Below the pieces are notes generated by a model. It was not told the origin of the DNA. It saw only the letters and a list, made by a program, of their open reading frames with translations, and made no database searches. Shown here in pieces: positions 1-8,835 of a DNA stretch of 64,000 nt. This DNA comes from Laspinema olomoucense D3b (lineage in GTDB: Bacteria > Cyanobacteriota > Cyanobacteriia > Cyanobacteriales > Laspinemataceae). Numbering within the stretch: position 1 is the stretch's first letter; every line of letters starts with the position of its first letter. A program made the translations under genes and the position numbers. Location: assembly GCF_025370785.1 (NCBI RefSeq), contig NZ_JAMXFA010000022.1:53636-117635 (forward strand), in the 5' to 3' direction.

Positions 1-230
1 TAACCAATACCCAAATCAATCATTGAGAGATTTTACAAAATGCTCTCAAACCCCCCTTATTCTCCAAAGCCCCCCTTCTTAAGGGGGGTTGGGGGGATCA
101 ACCCAGATTGTTGCAACCGCTCTAATAACCAATACCCAAATCAATCATTGAGAGATTTTACAAAATGCTCTCAAACCCCCCTTATTCTCCAAAGCCCCCC
201 TTAATAAGGCGGGTTGGGGGGATCAATCCG
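1..230. repeat. 125-bp direct repeat upstream of cas2
   Basis: Two near-identical copies of about 105 bp lie at 1-105 and 126-230, exactly 125 bp apart. Each starts taaccaatacccaaatcaat and ends in a C-rich/G-rich palindrome (ccccccttcttaagggggg in copy 1; interrupted in copy 2) followed by ttggggggatcaa. The same palindrome occurs at about 5012-5045 and, inverted, at about 22160-22198, so it belongs to a dispersed family. I see no ORF here. It separates cas2 from whatever precedes it, presumably cas1. Confidence 0.8.
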
Positions 231-277
231 GATCCCGGCAACACATCAAATAACCAATGACCAATAACGAATAACCA

Positions 278-553
278 ATGCTAGTCTTAGTAGTTTACGA
301 TATCCCCGATGATCGTCGGCGTCTCAAACTCTCCACCTGTTTAGAAGGCTACGGACGACGGGTCCAAAAATCTGTATTTGAATGCTTTCTCAGCTTAGAA
401 GAAATGCAAAAACTACACCAAAAATTGCAGCGATTGGTTAAACCCACAGAGGATAATATCCGCCTGTATTGGATCAGCGAAAACGCCTTTTCCAAAACCC
501 TAACCATCGGCAGTGAATTCCCCCAACCGCCCCCGAGTTTCTACATTATCTAG
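278..553 (+). CDS. cas2: CRISPR-associated endoribonuclease Cas2
   Basis: A 91-residue protein of normal Cas2 length. It begins MLVLVVYDIPDDRRR, matching the Cas2 first beta strand with the metal-binding Asp (Asp8 in VYDI), followed by a ferredoxin-like fold and the RVQKSVFECFL segment typical of the second strand and helix. In the family Cas2 is the dimeric scaffold of the Cas1-Cas2 spacer integrase, and the catalytic Asp is not needed for integration. It is transcribed towards the array 350 bp downstream. cas1 normally lies directly upstream and must be outside the window. The intrinsic terminator 40 bp after the stop suggests cas2 ends its operon. Confidence 0.95.
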   Translation: MLVLVVYDIPDDRRRLKLSTCLEGYGRRVQKSVFECFLSLEEMQKLHQKLQRLVKPTEDNIRLYWISENAFSKTLTIGSEFPQPPPSFYII

Positions 554-593
554 GCCCTTCCCCCTTCCCTGTCGAGTGACTCGGCCCCCATTA

Positions 594-622
594 CCCCCAG
601 GTTAACCTCCTGGGGGTTTTTT
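594..622 (+). terminator. Intrinsic terminator after cas2
   Basis: A perfect 8-bp stem, CCCCCAGG (594-601) with CCTGGGGG (609-616), has a 7-nt loop and is followed directly by six T (617-622). It should end the cas operon transcript before the CRISPR leader. Confidence 0.85.
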
Positions 623-900
623 GTTGCACCCTTCCACTGGCAATGCTATGCTTCCAGTAGGGAAGAACACCTTTCCAAAATAAACAGCGGATTTGTAAAG
701 TTTTATAAATCCGCAGAGGTCAGCCAAACCTCGAAACCCGCATTTTGTCGTTGACCTCTGCGGATCGAGGGCAGAATCAGGGGTCCGGGTCATGAATCTG
801 GGGCTTATTCGCAATAAGTTCCAACTTGTTGACAGGTTAAGACCCCCTCTGCGGATTTGGTCCTTGAAACCCTCTCTCCGTCAGGCTTCCTGGCAGAGGA
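623..900 (+). promoter_or_regulatory. CRISPR leader
   Basis: This 278-bp non-coding stretch lies between the cas2 terminator and the first repeat. It carries a perfect 14-bp inverted repeat, atccgcagaggtca (709-722) with tgacctctgcggat (752-765), around a 29-nt loop. The core ctctgcggat appears a third time at about 846-855, and gcggatttgt also lies at about 687. A TTGACA hexamer at 829-834 could be a -35 element, but no good -10 follows. The leader side is assigned because the degenerate repeat is at the other end of the array. Confidence 0.7.
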
Positions 901-3375
901 CTTACCGATTAGTTAAAATCGGACTTGTTGGAAACTTTAATGGCAAAGTTTTCGAGCGAAATTTGAGTGCCTAAAACTTACCGATTAGTTAAAATCGGAC
1001 TTGTTGGAAACTTTTGAGTTATGGACATTGGATTTGTTTCCTCGCTACTTACCGATTAGTTAAAATCGGACTTGTTGGAAACAATTATAACCATTAAAAC
1101 TAAAGTCAAGCATCCAAGACTTACCGATTAGTTAAAATCGGACTTGTTGGAAACTATCATGCCCGTTCCCCATCTCGAAAGATAGGTTTGAGACCTTACC
1201 GATTAGTTAAAATCGGACTTGTTGGAAACTCAACGCCTCGGGCTTTCAATAAAAGTTCTTCACAGTCCTTACCGATTAGTTAAAATCGGACTTGTTGGAA
1301 ACTGGGCGGTAACAGCGGCGGCGGTTGCCAGAACGAATCCACCTTACCGATTAGTTAAAATCGGACTTGTTGGAAACCAATTAGAACTTCCATCTCTTTC
1401 TCCAATAACTACAAATGTCAGCTTACCGATTAGTTAAAATCGGACTTGTTGGAAACAACTACTTAACAGCAGACATACACCATGCAGTTGAGTACTCCTT
1501 ACCGATTAGTTAAAATCGGACTTGTTGGAAACTTGATAGGATTGGTAGTAACTGTTGTATTCCTGATGCTTACCGATTAGTTAAAATCGGACTTGTTGGA
1601 AACAATTATCAACGACATATCGGAAACACCATCCGCATTGTAATCCTTACCGATTAGTTAAAATCGGACTTGTTGGAAACCTTTGTAGTTAGACATTGAT
1701 TTTCCTCAGAGATAATGAGTCTTACCGATTAGTTAAAATCGGACTTGTTGGAAACATTCATGGAAGGCTCGAACTCGGTTGACAAGTTAAGCGTGTACTT
1801 ACCGATTAGTTAAAATCGGACTTGTTGGAAACCAACTTAGGATTTTTGGCGGCGGCTGCGGCGGGAACCAGGGCTTACCGATTAGTTAAAATCGGACTTG
1901 TTGGAAACTTTACACGGACGGCTCCGTCGATGACTTCTCCGTCTTTTTTTCTTACCGATTAGTTAAAATCGGACTTGTTGGAAACCTGGGTGGACCGATC
2001 CTAAGAATTCATCATTCAGATAAATCTTACCGATTAGTTAAAATCGGACTTGTTGGAAACTCCTGGTAACCAAATTGCCACCAATCTCCGCCGCATTGTG
2101 CGGCAACACTTACCGATTAGTTAAAATCGGACTTGTTGGAAACATTTCTTGCGAAAAACTGGGAGAAGCGAAACCGAAAAGAGCGGAACTTACCGATTAG
2201 TTAAAATCGGACTTGTTGGAAACCCTTTCGTTCTCCATAAGGAGCTTTCAGGGAGAATTGTGCATCCTCTTACCGATTAGTTAAAATCGGACTTGTTGGA
2301 AACACGATATATGGACCTAACGATATGTAGACTTAAGACCAGATAGCCTTACCGATTAGTTAAAATCGGACTTGTTGGAAACCTTCTAAGGCGTACTGAA
2401 AGTCTTTTCCATTTAGTTCAATATGCTCCTTACCGATTAGTTAAAATCGGACTTGTTGGAAACTCCCTGAGTCATAGGTTCCACTTTCAAGGTATAGAAA
2501 CTCTTACCGATTAGTTAAAATCGGACTTGTTGGAAACTGGATTTCATTTGATTTCCTCAGAGAAGGTTAACAATCAGTCATCCTTACCGATTAGTTAAAA
2601 TCGGACTTGTTGGAAACAAGGACTTGCCTTTCTTCACGTTGTTGGCTGCACCTGAGATGCTTACCGATTAGTTAAAATCGGACTTGTTGGAAACCTTAAC
2701 AAATAGTCTGAAAGATTGTCCGTCTGCCGTGTGAACTTACCGATTAGTTAAAATCGGACTTGTTGGAAACTCATTAGTCGTCACTTTCTTGCCAGTAATG
2801 ACATCGTTAGTGACTTACCGATTAGTTAAAATCGGACTTGTTGGAAACCTGTGAAGAGAGAAGGGCTATTTTATATTCTTAAACCCGCTTACCGATTAGT
2901 TAAAATCGGACTTGTTGGAAACTTCGTATTCTTTCACCCAACCTAGGATTTTTTCATCGGCTTACCGATTAGTTAAAATCGGACTTGTTGGAAACCCTCA
3001 TGTGTTAAGTGCTCGCCGACCATCGTAATAATGGAGGGAACTTACCGATTAGTTAAAATCGGACTTGTTGGAAACTTTTGAGCAGCGGCGAAAGGTACCA
3101 AGGTTGCGAAGTCTTACCGATTAGTTAAAATCGGACTTGTTGGAAACAGTTGAGGTCTGATAGGTAGGTCAGAGTTAGTACTTACTGCTTCTTACCGATT
3201 AGTTAAAATCGGACTTGTTGGAAACTTGAGTGACACTTTCAACGAAAGTGTATTCTTCGCCGGTCTTACCGATTAGTTAAAATCGGACTTGTTGGAAACG
3301 CCATTGTTGACATCATCAACTTATGGCATAGAGCTCGGTCCTTACCAATTAGTTAAAATCGGAATCGTTGGAAAC
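901..3375 (+). CRISPR. CRISPR array, 33 repeats and 32 spacers
   Basis: The 35-nt repeat starts CTTACCGATTAG and ends GACTTGTTGGAAAC. Repeats 1-32 appear identical. Repeat 33 (3341-3375) has three substitutions: G7A, C24A and T26C. The repeat can fold as a 6-bp hairpin, CCGATT/AATCGG, with a 6-nt loop. Spacers run from 36 to 48 nt, a wide range more typical of type III than type I. Terminal degeneracy and the leader place transcription left to right, giving crRNAs a 5' handle TTGGAAAC. No effector (Cas10, Cas7, Cas5, Cas6) is in the window. Adjacent Csx3 genes argue for a type III partner. None of the 32 spacers matches anything I noticed elsewhere in the window. Confidence 0.97.
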
Positions 3376-3411
3376 TTTCTAAAAACTTACGATGCCCAGG
3401 GCAAAAGACCA

Positions 3412-3510
3412 AGAAACCCGGTTTCTGCGATAACTTTTGCCCCGTCACCTCAATTCATGAAAAAAACCCGGTTTCTAACTCCTGGCAAGGACATCAGAAA
3501 CCGGGTTTCT
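3412..3510. repeat. Three copies of a short palindrome AGAAACCSGGTTTCT
   Basis: The near-palindrome aaacccggtttct/agaaaccgggtttct occurs at 3412-3426, 3464-3476 and 3496-3510, in the 213 bp between the array and the Csx3-NTPase stop codon. Related pieces occur near 8980 and 19770. It is a dispersed repeat and could also act as a weak convergent terminator. Confidence 0.6.
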
Positions 3511-3588
3511 ACGAGAACTGTTGCCCGATCGCCTCAGTGGATGAAAGAAACCCCCTTGTCTTCCCTAACCCCAAAAATCACCCATTCC

Positions 3589-4479
3589 TCACATCGCAAG
3601 CAACCTCATCACCGCAGATAACAACGCATCCGGTATCCGGGCAGATTCCCCTCGCATCCAAGGCCCTGCAATGATTTCTAAAAACGGTTCCGTTTGCAGG
3701 ACCTCCACCCGGTCCTCCAACACACTATGAATCACCGCCACCGGAGTCAACTTCCCCTGCACTTGACAGAAATCGTGCCATTGGGCCAGGGCCTCCGGGT
3801 CGCTGGTAATAATCAAATAGTGAGTACAGCGATGGAGCACCATCACATCCCGAGGTTTGGGTTTCCCGCCAAAATCCACCAGCACCAAATCCATCGCCTC
3901 GCGAATATGACCCACTGCCTCCGCATGATGCTGGAAAAAGCGCTCAGACCAGCCTGCTTTATGCTGTTGGCGCAAACTATCCACCAAAGCGCGATCCTTC
4001 GCTTCAATGGCCCAATTCCCCTCCCCATCCCACTGCGCCCGATGCAGGTGGATGCGCCGGTTTGGGTTGGCCCCTCGCAACCCCCGAACCAAAGCGTAAG
4101 ACAGCACACTCTTCCCACTATTGGGCGGCCCCCCGATAAACAAAGCCGGTCCAGGAGGGCGACTCGGGACCAAGCGAAACGACTCCGCTGCCGCCAACTC
4201 CGGAATCCGACTCGCCACCACCACTACCGAACCCAACTGCAAATCGTAGCATCCCACCCAAGGCGCTGAGTCACACCGTTGCACCAGATGACTCGTCAAC
4301 CAAATCGGGGCCGCCCCCCACAAAATGATACCTTTGGAAAAATCCAGTTCCCGGGGCAAAGTGAGAGAACCCAGCAATTCCGGTTCAATCTTCCCCGAAG
4401 TGGCAATTTCCAAACATTGATACAACTCCCCATCACGCGCCTGCAACGGGTTCACGGTCAACTGTACTATCCCACTCAT
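3589..4479 (-). CDS. Csx3-NTPase fusion with a degenerate Csx3 domain
   Basis: A 296-residue protein. Residues 1-100 are a Csx3 (AF1864-family) domain, recognisable by PIWLTSHLVQR and WVGCYDLQLGSVVVVAS. Residues 110-296 form a P-loop NTPase with Walker A IGGPPNSGKS (Lys123) and a Walker B-like LVLVDFGG. Csx3 proteins degrade the cyclic tetra-adenylate made by type III complexes, and Csx3-AAA fusions are known in cyanobacteria. Aligned with the neighbouring stand-alone Csx3, only the conserved Asp (Asp79) remains. The His, Arg and second His positions read Asp70, Gln81 and Arg91. The Csx3 half is therefore probably a non-catalytic nucleotide-binding or assembly module (inference). Its start overlaps the csx3 stop by ATGA, so the two genes are translationally coupled. 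Confidence 0.85.
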   Translation of the reverse strand: MSGIVQLTVNPLQARDGELYQCLEIATSGKIEPELLGSLTLPRELDFSKGIILWGAAPIWLTSHLVQRCDSAPWVGCYDLQLGSVVVVASRIPELAAAESFRLVPSRPPGPALFIGGPPNSGKSVLSYALVRGLRGANPNRRIHLHRAQWDGEGNWAIEAKDRALVDSLRQQHKAGWSERFFQHHAEAVGHIREAMDLVLVDFGGKPKPRDVMVLHRCTHYLIITSDPEALAQWHDFCQVQGKLTPVAVIHSVLEDRVEVLQTEPFLEIIAGPWMRGESARIPDALLSAVMRLLAM

Positions 4480-4802
4480 GCCGGTAACTCCAACGGCAGC
4501 ACCGAACCTACCCCCACCCCGCGAGTGTGAGTTGCCACCACCACCGCCCCGTTCAAACGCGGGTCATAACAACCCACCCAGGCAGTCGCATGGGCCTCAT
4601 GGGTCAGATAGGCATAGACCCAAATTGGAGATTTCCCCTCAAACACCACCCCTTGAGACCCATCCAGAGGCGGCAGTTCCAGGGATTTCAGGTCATCGGG
4701 CTCCACAATCCCATCCTCGCTGATAATCTCAATGCGGATATGTTGATACCCCATCCCATCCCGGGTGTGATGGGGAATAACAGTCAAGGCAATGGGTTTC
4801 AT
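4476..4802 (-). CDS. csx3: Csx3, cyclic oligoadenylate ring nuclease
   Basis: A 108-residue stand-alone Csx3 of usual family length. Landmarks are GVVFEGKSPIWVYAYLTH, WVGCYDPRLNGAVVVATH, and His71, Asp80, Arg82 and His92. As I recall the archaeal enzyme, the catalytic set is His, Asp, Arg and His at similar spacing (Asp+2 Arg; Asp-9 His), and all four are present here. Known role: tetramers sandwich and cleave cA4, switching off type III CRISPR signalling. The start is preceded by AGAGGTG. Upstream, gcacctcta occurs twice, 33 bp apart (4809-4817 and 4842-4850), a possible operator. It is the first gene of a two-gene operon with the Csx3-NTPase fusion and converges on the array. Confidence 0.88.
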   Translation of the reverse strand: MKPIALTVIPHHTRDGMGYQHIRIEIISEDGIVEPDDLKSLELPPLDGSQGVVFEGKSPIWVYAYLTHEAHATAWVGCYDPRLNGAVVVATHTRGVGVGSVLPLELPA

Positions 4803-5151
4803 GGTATTGCACCTCTATAGAATCACTGGAGATATGATATAGCACCTCTAGTGTACCCGGTGTTATCGACACATCCAGCCAAATACCAACCCTGCGCCAT
4901 AGCCAAAGATGTGCGACACTCCCTGACGCCACTGGAGGAGGAGTCCCAGGAGGCAGAGCCTCCAATTTGGCATTCCCAGGCAGAGCCAGGGAACGAGGAA
5001 AATTGTCTTAAGCCCCCCTTTCTAAGGGGGGTTGGGGGGATCAATCCGGAATGAAAGCAAGCGGTATATTTTTTATAAAAATCCTTAATTAACCCCCTAA
5101 TAAAACCCCGATTTGTTGTATAATAAAACTCGTAAAAATTAATCATCTCTC
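4803..5151. other. Divergent intergenic region with repeat debris
   Basis: This 349-bp region lies between csx3 and the divergent Rpn-like gene. It holds the gcacctcta direct repeats next to csx3, a cagagcctccaa/ggcattcccaggcagagcc segment at about 4950-5000 related to the palindromic element at 59260-59400, and a copy of the aagccccccttt/aaggggggttgggggg palindrome at about 5010-5045. TATAAT at 5119-5124 is a good -10 for the gene starting at 5152. ORFs crossing this stretch are repeat-derived and not credible. Confidence 0.6.
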
Positions 5152-6132
5152 ATGGAATATGAATCGGTAAAAGCCGACTATGATGCCCCCTGGAAAGAAG
5201 CCCTCACCCTTTATTTTGAGCAATTCCTCAGCTTCTTCTTCCCCGAAATTCATAGCAAAATCGACTGGAGTCAACCCTATCAATCCCTAGACAAAGAACT
5301 CCTAGAACTAGGCCGCGACTCCGACACCGGCACCCAATTTCCCGACAAACTCTTTGAAGTTCAACTTATCACCGGCAATCCCCTATGGATACTAATTCAC
5401 GTCGAAGTCCAAAGTCAATCCGTTAGCGACTTTCCCAAACGCATCTATCGCTATAACTACCGCGCCTTTGACCAGTATGACAAACCCGTCGTCAGTCTCG
5501 CCATCTTAGGGGATGATACAGCCACTTGGCGACCCACCGAATATGCTTATACCCTGGATGGATATGAGCTAAAACTGAAATTTCCCACAGCCAAACTCCT
5601 AGACTACCAAACTCAGTGGGAAGAGTTAGAATCAGAACAGAATCCCTTTGCGCTGATGGTCATGGCCCATTTAAAAACCCAGGCCACCAACCGCAAAATG
5701 GAAGAACGAAAACAGTGGAAATGGACCCTAATCCGTTCCTTGTTTGACCGAGGATATAGTCGAGAAGAAGTCGAGAATCTCTTCCGGTTCATCGATCGCA
5801 TGATGAGCTTACCCAAACAACTCGAACAACAATTAAGAACCCAACTCATTGAATATCGGGAGGAAAGACAAATGCCATTCATCAGTCCCATGGAAGAACT
5901 CATCCGAGAAGAAGCAATGGAACAGGGACTCGAACAGGGAACCTTGCGAAATCAGCGGGAAAATATCCTAGAGCTTTTGCAAGTCCGGTTTGGGGAAGTC
6001 CCTCAGTCCGTAGTAGAAGCGATAAATCGTTTGGAGGAGATTCCAACTCTAAAACAGCTACATCGTCAAACCATTTCCGTGGGTTCCATAGCTGAATTTG
6101 AGCAACTTCTGAATCCCCAAACAGATAGCTAA
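5152..6132 (+). CDS. Rpn/PD-(D/E)XK-like nuclease with C-terminal DUF4351-like domain
   Basis: A 326-residue member of the large cyanobacterial Rpn/transposase-derived PD-(D/E)XK family. The N-terminal half has the nuclease core: GRDSDTGTQFPDKLFEVQL, then LIHVEVQSQ, where Glu and Gln fit the E-x-Q catalytic signature. The C-terminal 60 residues (ILELLQVRFGEVPQSVVEAI...) match the DUF4351 helical domain. Family members are linked to DNA breakage and recombination, and the substrate here is unknown. It has its own promoter and is not in the csx3 operon, so its place beside CRISPR may be chance. A similar gene is at 24495-25400. Confidence 0.75.
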   Translation: MEYESVKADYDAPWKEALTLYFEQFLSFFFPEIHSKIDWSQPYQSLDKELLELGRDSDTGTQFPDKLFEVQLITGNPLWILIHVEVQSQSVSDFPKRIYRYNYRAFDQYDKPVVSLAILGDDTATWRPTEYAYTLDGYELKLKFPTAKLLDYQTQWEELESEQNPFALMVMAHLKTQATNRKMEERKQWKWTLIRSLFDRGYSREEVENLFRFIDRMMSLPKQLEQQLRTQLIEYREERQMPFISPMEELIREEAMEQGLEQGTLRNQRENILELLQVRFGEVPQSVVEAINRLEEIPTLKQLHRQTISVGSIAEFEQLLNPQTDS

Positions 6133-6178
6133 AGTTAACTAACCTAGCCCTGTCAAGGTGGTAAATTGAATGAGCACT

Positions 6179-6231
6179 CCTGAAGGAGTCACTACAAACA
6201 TTTTACGAAAGTTTGTAGTAACCCCTTCAGG
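6179..6231. repeat. Long hairpin between convergent genes
   Basis: CCTGAAGG (6179-6186) and ACTACAAAC (6191-6199) pair with GTTTGTAGT (6211-6219) and CCTTCAGG (6224-6231), with a 4x4 internal loop. A partial copy of the left arm (tcctgaaggagtcactac) follows at about 6249-6266, and a relative lies after the Calx-beta gene at 12461-12486. It is a dispersed palindrome in the rpn/leuS convergent gap, probably also ending transcription. Confidence 0.7.
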
Positions 6232-6273
6232 GTTTATCTTTTCAGGTCTCCTGAAGGAGTCACTACGAACTTT

Positions 6274-8835
6274 CTATTTCCCCAGCACAAAATTCACCAA
6301 CTTACCCGGAACCACGATCGCCTTTTTAACCTCCTGTCCTGCAATATACTTCTGCGCAACTTCCGACTCCCGCGCATACTGTTCCAACTCCTCCCGAGTT
6401 GCTTGGGAGGGAACCTGAAGCGTCCCCCGGGTCTTGCCACTAATTTGAATTACTAAGGTGATTTCATCCACCACCAAAGCATCCAAATCCACCGTCGGCC
6501 AAGATTGCTCATGAACCAAGGTTTTATTGCCAATTTCCTGCCACAATTCCTCGGCAATATGCGGTGCAAAAGGGGCCAACAAAATTAACAGCGTTTTGAT
6601 GCCTTCAGTATAAATTGCCGAATTTTTGCAGTCTGCATCATTCAAAGCATTACTGAGTTTCATCAACTCCGAAACTGCCGTATTAAACTGATACTCCCCT
6701 TCTAAATCCTCGGTAATTTCTTTAATCGCCGTATGAATCGCCCGTCGCAATTCTTTTTCAGCTTTACTTAAATCCCCTTTCACCTCTTTGGCCGGAGTCG
6801 TTCCCGCATATTCCGTTACCAACCGCCAGACGCGATTTAAAAAGCGGAATTGTCCCTCAACGTCGGCGTCTTCCCATTCTAAATCTTTCTCCGGTGGCGC
6901 TTTAAATAAAATAAACATCCGCGCCGTATCGGCCCCATATTTTGCCAACACTTCTAACGGGTCAACGCCGTTATATTTGGATTTAGACATCTTCTCATAG
7001 AAGACTTGTAAGGTTTCTCCGGTTTCCGGGTCTTTCGGGTCACTGGCATTAACTTGGGCCGAGGGAATGTATTTCCCGGTTTGCGGATTTTTGTAGGTTA
7101 AACCCTGGACCATCCCCTGAGTCAGCAGGCGTTGGAATGGTTCATCAAAGTTCAATAAACCTCGGTCTCTCAATACCTTGGTAAAGAAGCGAGAATAGAG
7201 TAAATGCAAAATCGCGTGTTCAATTCCCCCAACATATTGATCCACCGGCAACCAATCATTGACCTGCTGGGTATCAAAGGCTTTGTCCGCATTTTGAGCA
7301 TCGGGATAGCGCAAGAAATACCACGATGAATCGATAAAGGTATCCATCGTATCGGTTTCCCGTTTCGCCGGTTCTCCACAACTGGGACAAGGCACATTCA
7401 CCCAACTTTCTAACTGGGATAAGGGAGATAATCCCCGTCCGGAAAAGGCCACATCTTCTGGTAATTGCACGGGCAAATCTTCATCTGGAACTGGGACGGC
7501 CCCGCAACTCGGACAGTGAATCACGGGAATGGGTGCACCCCAATATCGTTGCCGGGAAATTAACCAATCTCTGAGGCGATATTGGACTCGCGCTTTGCCC
7601 CAGTTTTGCTTCTCGGCATGGGCAATAATTTCACCTTTAGCCGTAGTCGATTCCATGCCATTGAAAATGTCGGAATTAATGACAATTCCGGGTTCTGTAT
7701 ATGCCTCTGTTAACTCGGCTTTTTCATCTGCAGTAGCGGCGGGAACAATTACCTGTTTAATGGGTAAATTCTGTTCCCGGGCAAATTTGAAATCGCGAAC
7801 ATCATGGGCGGGAACTCCCATAACTGCGCCAGTGCCATATTCATAGAGGACATAATCGGCAATCCATATCGGAATTTGTTCCCCAGTAAAAGGATTAATT
7901 GCCATTCCTCCGGTCGGAATTCCCCGTTTCGGTTTATCGTCGGCAGTGCGTTCTAATTCGCTTTGATTGCTAACTTCTTGGATGAAGGCTTCAACGGCTG
8001 CTAATCGGTCGGGGGTTGTGACTTTTCGGGTTAAGGGATGTTCCGGGGCTAAGACTACATAAGTTACCCCATAGACTGTATCGGGACGAGTGGTAAAGAC
8101 GGCAACTTTTTCGGAACTGTCTACAATGGGGAATTCTAAATAAGCGCCAACGGATTTACCAATCCAGTTAGCTTGCATTAGTTTAACCCGTTCCGGCCAG
8201 CCGCTTAATTGGTCTAAATCATTAAGTAATTGTTCAGCATAATCGGTAATTTTGAAGAACCATTGTTTGAGCAATTTCCGCTCAACTTTTGCCCCCGATC
8301 GCCAGGACCGACCCTCATTATCCACTTGTTCATTAGCGAGTACGGTTTGGTCGATGGGGTCCCAGTTAACTGCTGCTTCTTTTTGATAGGCAAGTCCAGC
8401 ATTAAAAAACTGCAAAAATATCCACTGAGTCCATTTGTAATAGTCTGGGGAACAGGTGGCGACTTCTCTAGTCCAATCGAAGGCAATTCCCAGACGTTCG
8501 AGTTGTTGTTTCATCTGGGCGATATTTTGATAAGTCCATTTCGCCGGATGAATCCCGCGTTCAATGGCGGCATTTTCTGCCGGGAGTCCAAAGGCATCCC
8601 ATCCCATCGGATTCAGGACACGATACCCTTGCATCCGCTTGAGACGGCCTATCACGTCCGTGATGGTGTAGACTCGGACATGACCCATGTGCAGGTTTCC
8701 CGAAGGATAGGGAAACATGGACAGGGCATAAAATTTAGGCCGATCGCGGGTTTTTGGGGTTTGATATAACTGGCGTTCTGTCCAAGTTTGTTGCCACTTT
8801 TCCTCAAGGGATGCGGGATTATAACGGGATTCCAC
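6274..8835 (-). CDS. leuS: Leucyl-tRNA synthetase
   Basis: A class I synthetase charging tRNA-Leu. The HIGH-type motif is SGNLHMGH near the N-terminus, the KMSKS loop is [10 protein letters not shown], and two CPSCG Cys pairs sit in the central zinc/editing region. I place the start at a GTG at 8835, giving 853 residues beginning (M)[13 protein letters not shown] as in other cyanobacterial LeuS. It is preceded by AGGAG seven bases upstream. The open frame continues 45 codons further upstream, but that extension does not resemble LeuS. No T-box or other leader is visible. It is monocistronic and converges with the Rpn-like gene. Confidence 0.97.
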   Translation of the reverse strand: MESRYNPASLEEKWQQTWTERQLYQTPKTRDRPKFYALSMFPYPSGNLHMGHVRVYTITDVIGRLKRMQGYRVLNPMGWDAFGLPAENAAIERGIHPAKWTYQNIAQMKQQLERLGIAFDWTREVATCSPDYYKWTQWIFLQFFNAGLAYQKEAAVNWDPIDQTVLANEQVDNEGRSWRSGAKVERKLLKQWFFKITDYAEQLLNDLDQLSGWPERVKLMQANWIGKSVGAYLEFPIVDSSEKVAVFTTRPDTVYGVTYVVLAPEHPLTRKVTTPDRLAAVEAFIQEVSNQSELERTADDKPKRGIPTGGMAINPFTGEQIPIWIADYVLYEYGTGAVMGVPAHDVRDFKFAREQNLPIKQVIVPAATADEKAELTEAYTEPGIVINSDIFNGMESTTAKGEIIAHAEKQNWGKARVQYRLRDWLISRQRYWGAPIPVIHCPSCGAVPVPDEDLPVQLPEDVAFSGRGLSPLSQLESWVNVPCPSCGEPAKRETDTMDTFIDSSWYFLRYPDAQNADKAFDTQQVNDWLPVDQYVGGIEHAILHLLYSRFFTKVLRDRGLLNFDEPFQRLLTQGMVQGLTYKNPQTGKYIPSAQVNASDPKDPETGETLQVFYEKMSKSKYNGVDPLEVLAKYGADTARMFILFKAPPEKDLEWEDADVEGQFRFLNRVWRLVTEYAGTTPAKEVKGDLSKAEKELRRAIHTAIKEITEDLEGEYQFNTAVSELMKLSNALNDADCKNSAIYTEGIKTLLILLAPFAPHIAEELWQEIGNKTLVHEQSWPTVDLDALVVDEITLVIQISGKTRGTLQVPSQATREELEQYARESEVAQKYIAGQEVKKAIVVPGKLVNFVLGK

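Noticed and set aside
901-3375. ORFs spanning CRISPR repeats (for example 1219-1437 and 3289-3621)
   Set aside because: They translate the repeat itself (YRLVKIGLVGN) and are not genes.
3694-4269. 191-codon plus-strand ORF antisense to the Csx3-NTPase gene
   Set aside because: It is a shadow of a well-supported minus-strand gene; its product is His/Pro/Arg-rich with no domain.
4823-5146. 107-codon minus-strand ORF upstream of csx3
   Set aside because: It is built from dispersed repeat DNA (the cagagcctcc and aagggggg palindromes) and overlaps the promoter of the 5152 gene.
5152-6132. Rpn-like nuclease as part of the CRISPR/csx3 system
   Set aside because: It is divergent with its own promoter, and the family is scattered widely in cyanobacterial genomes, including a second copy at 24495.
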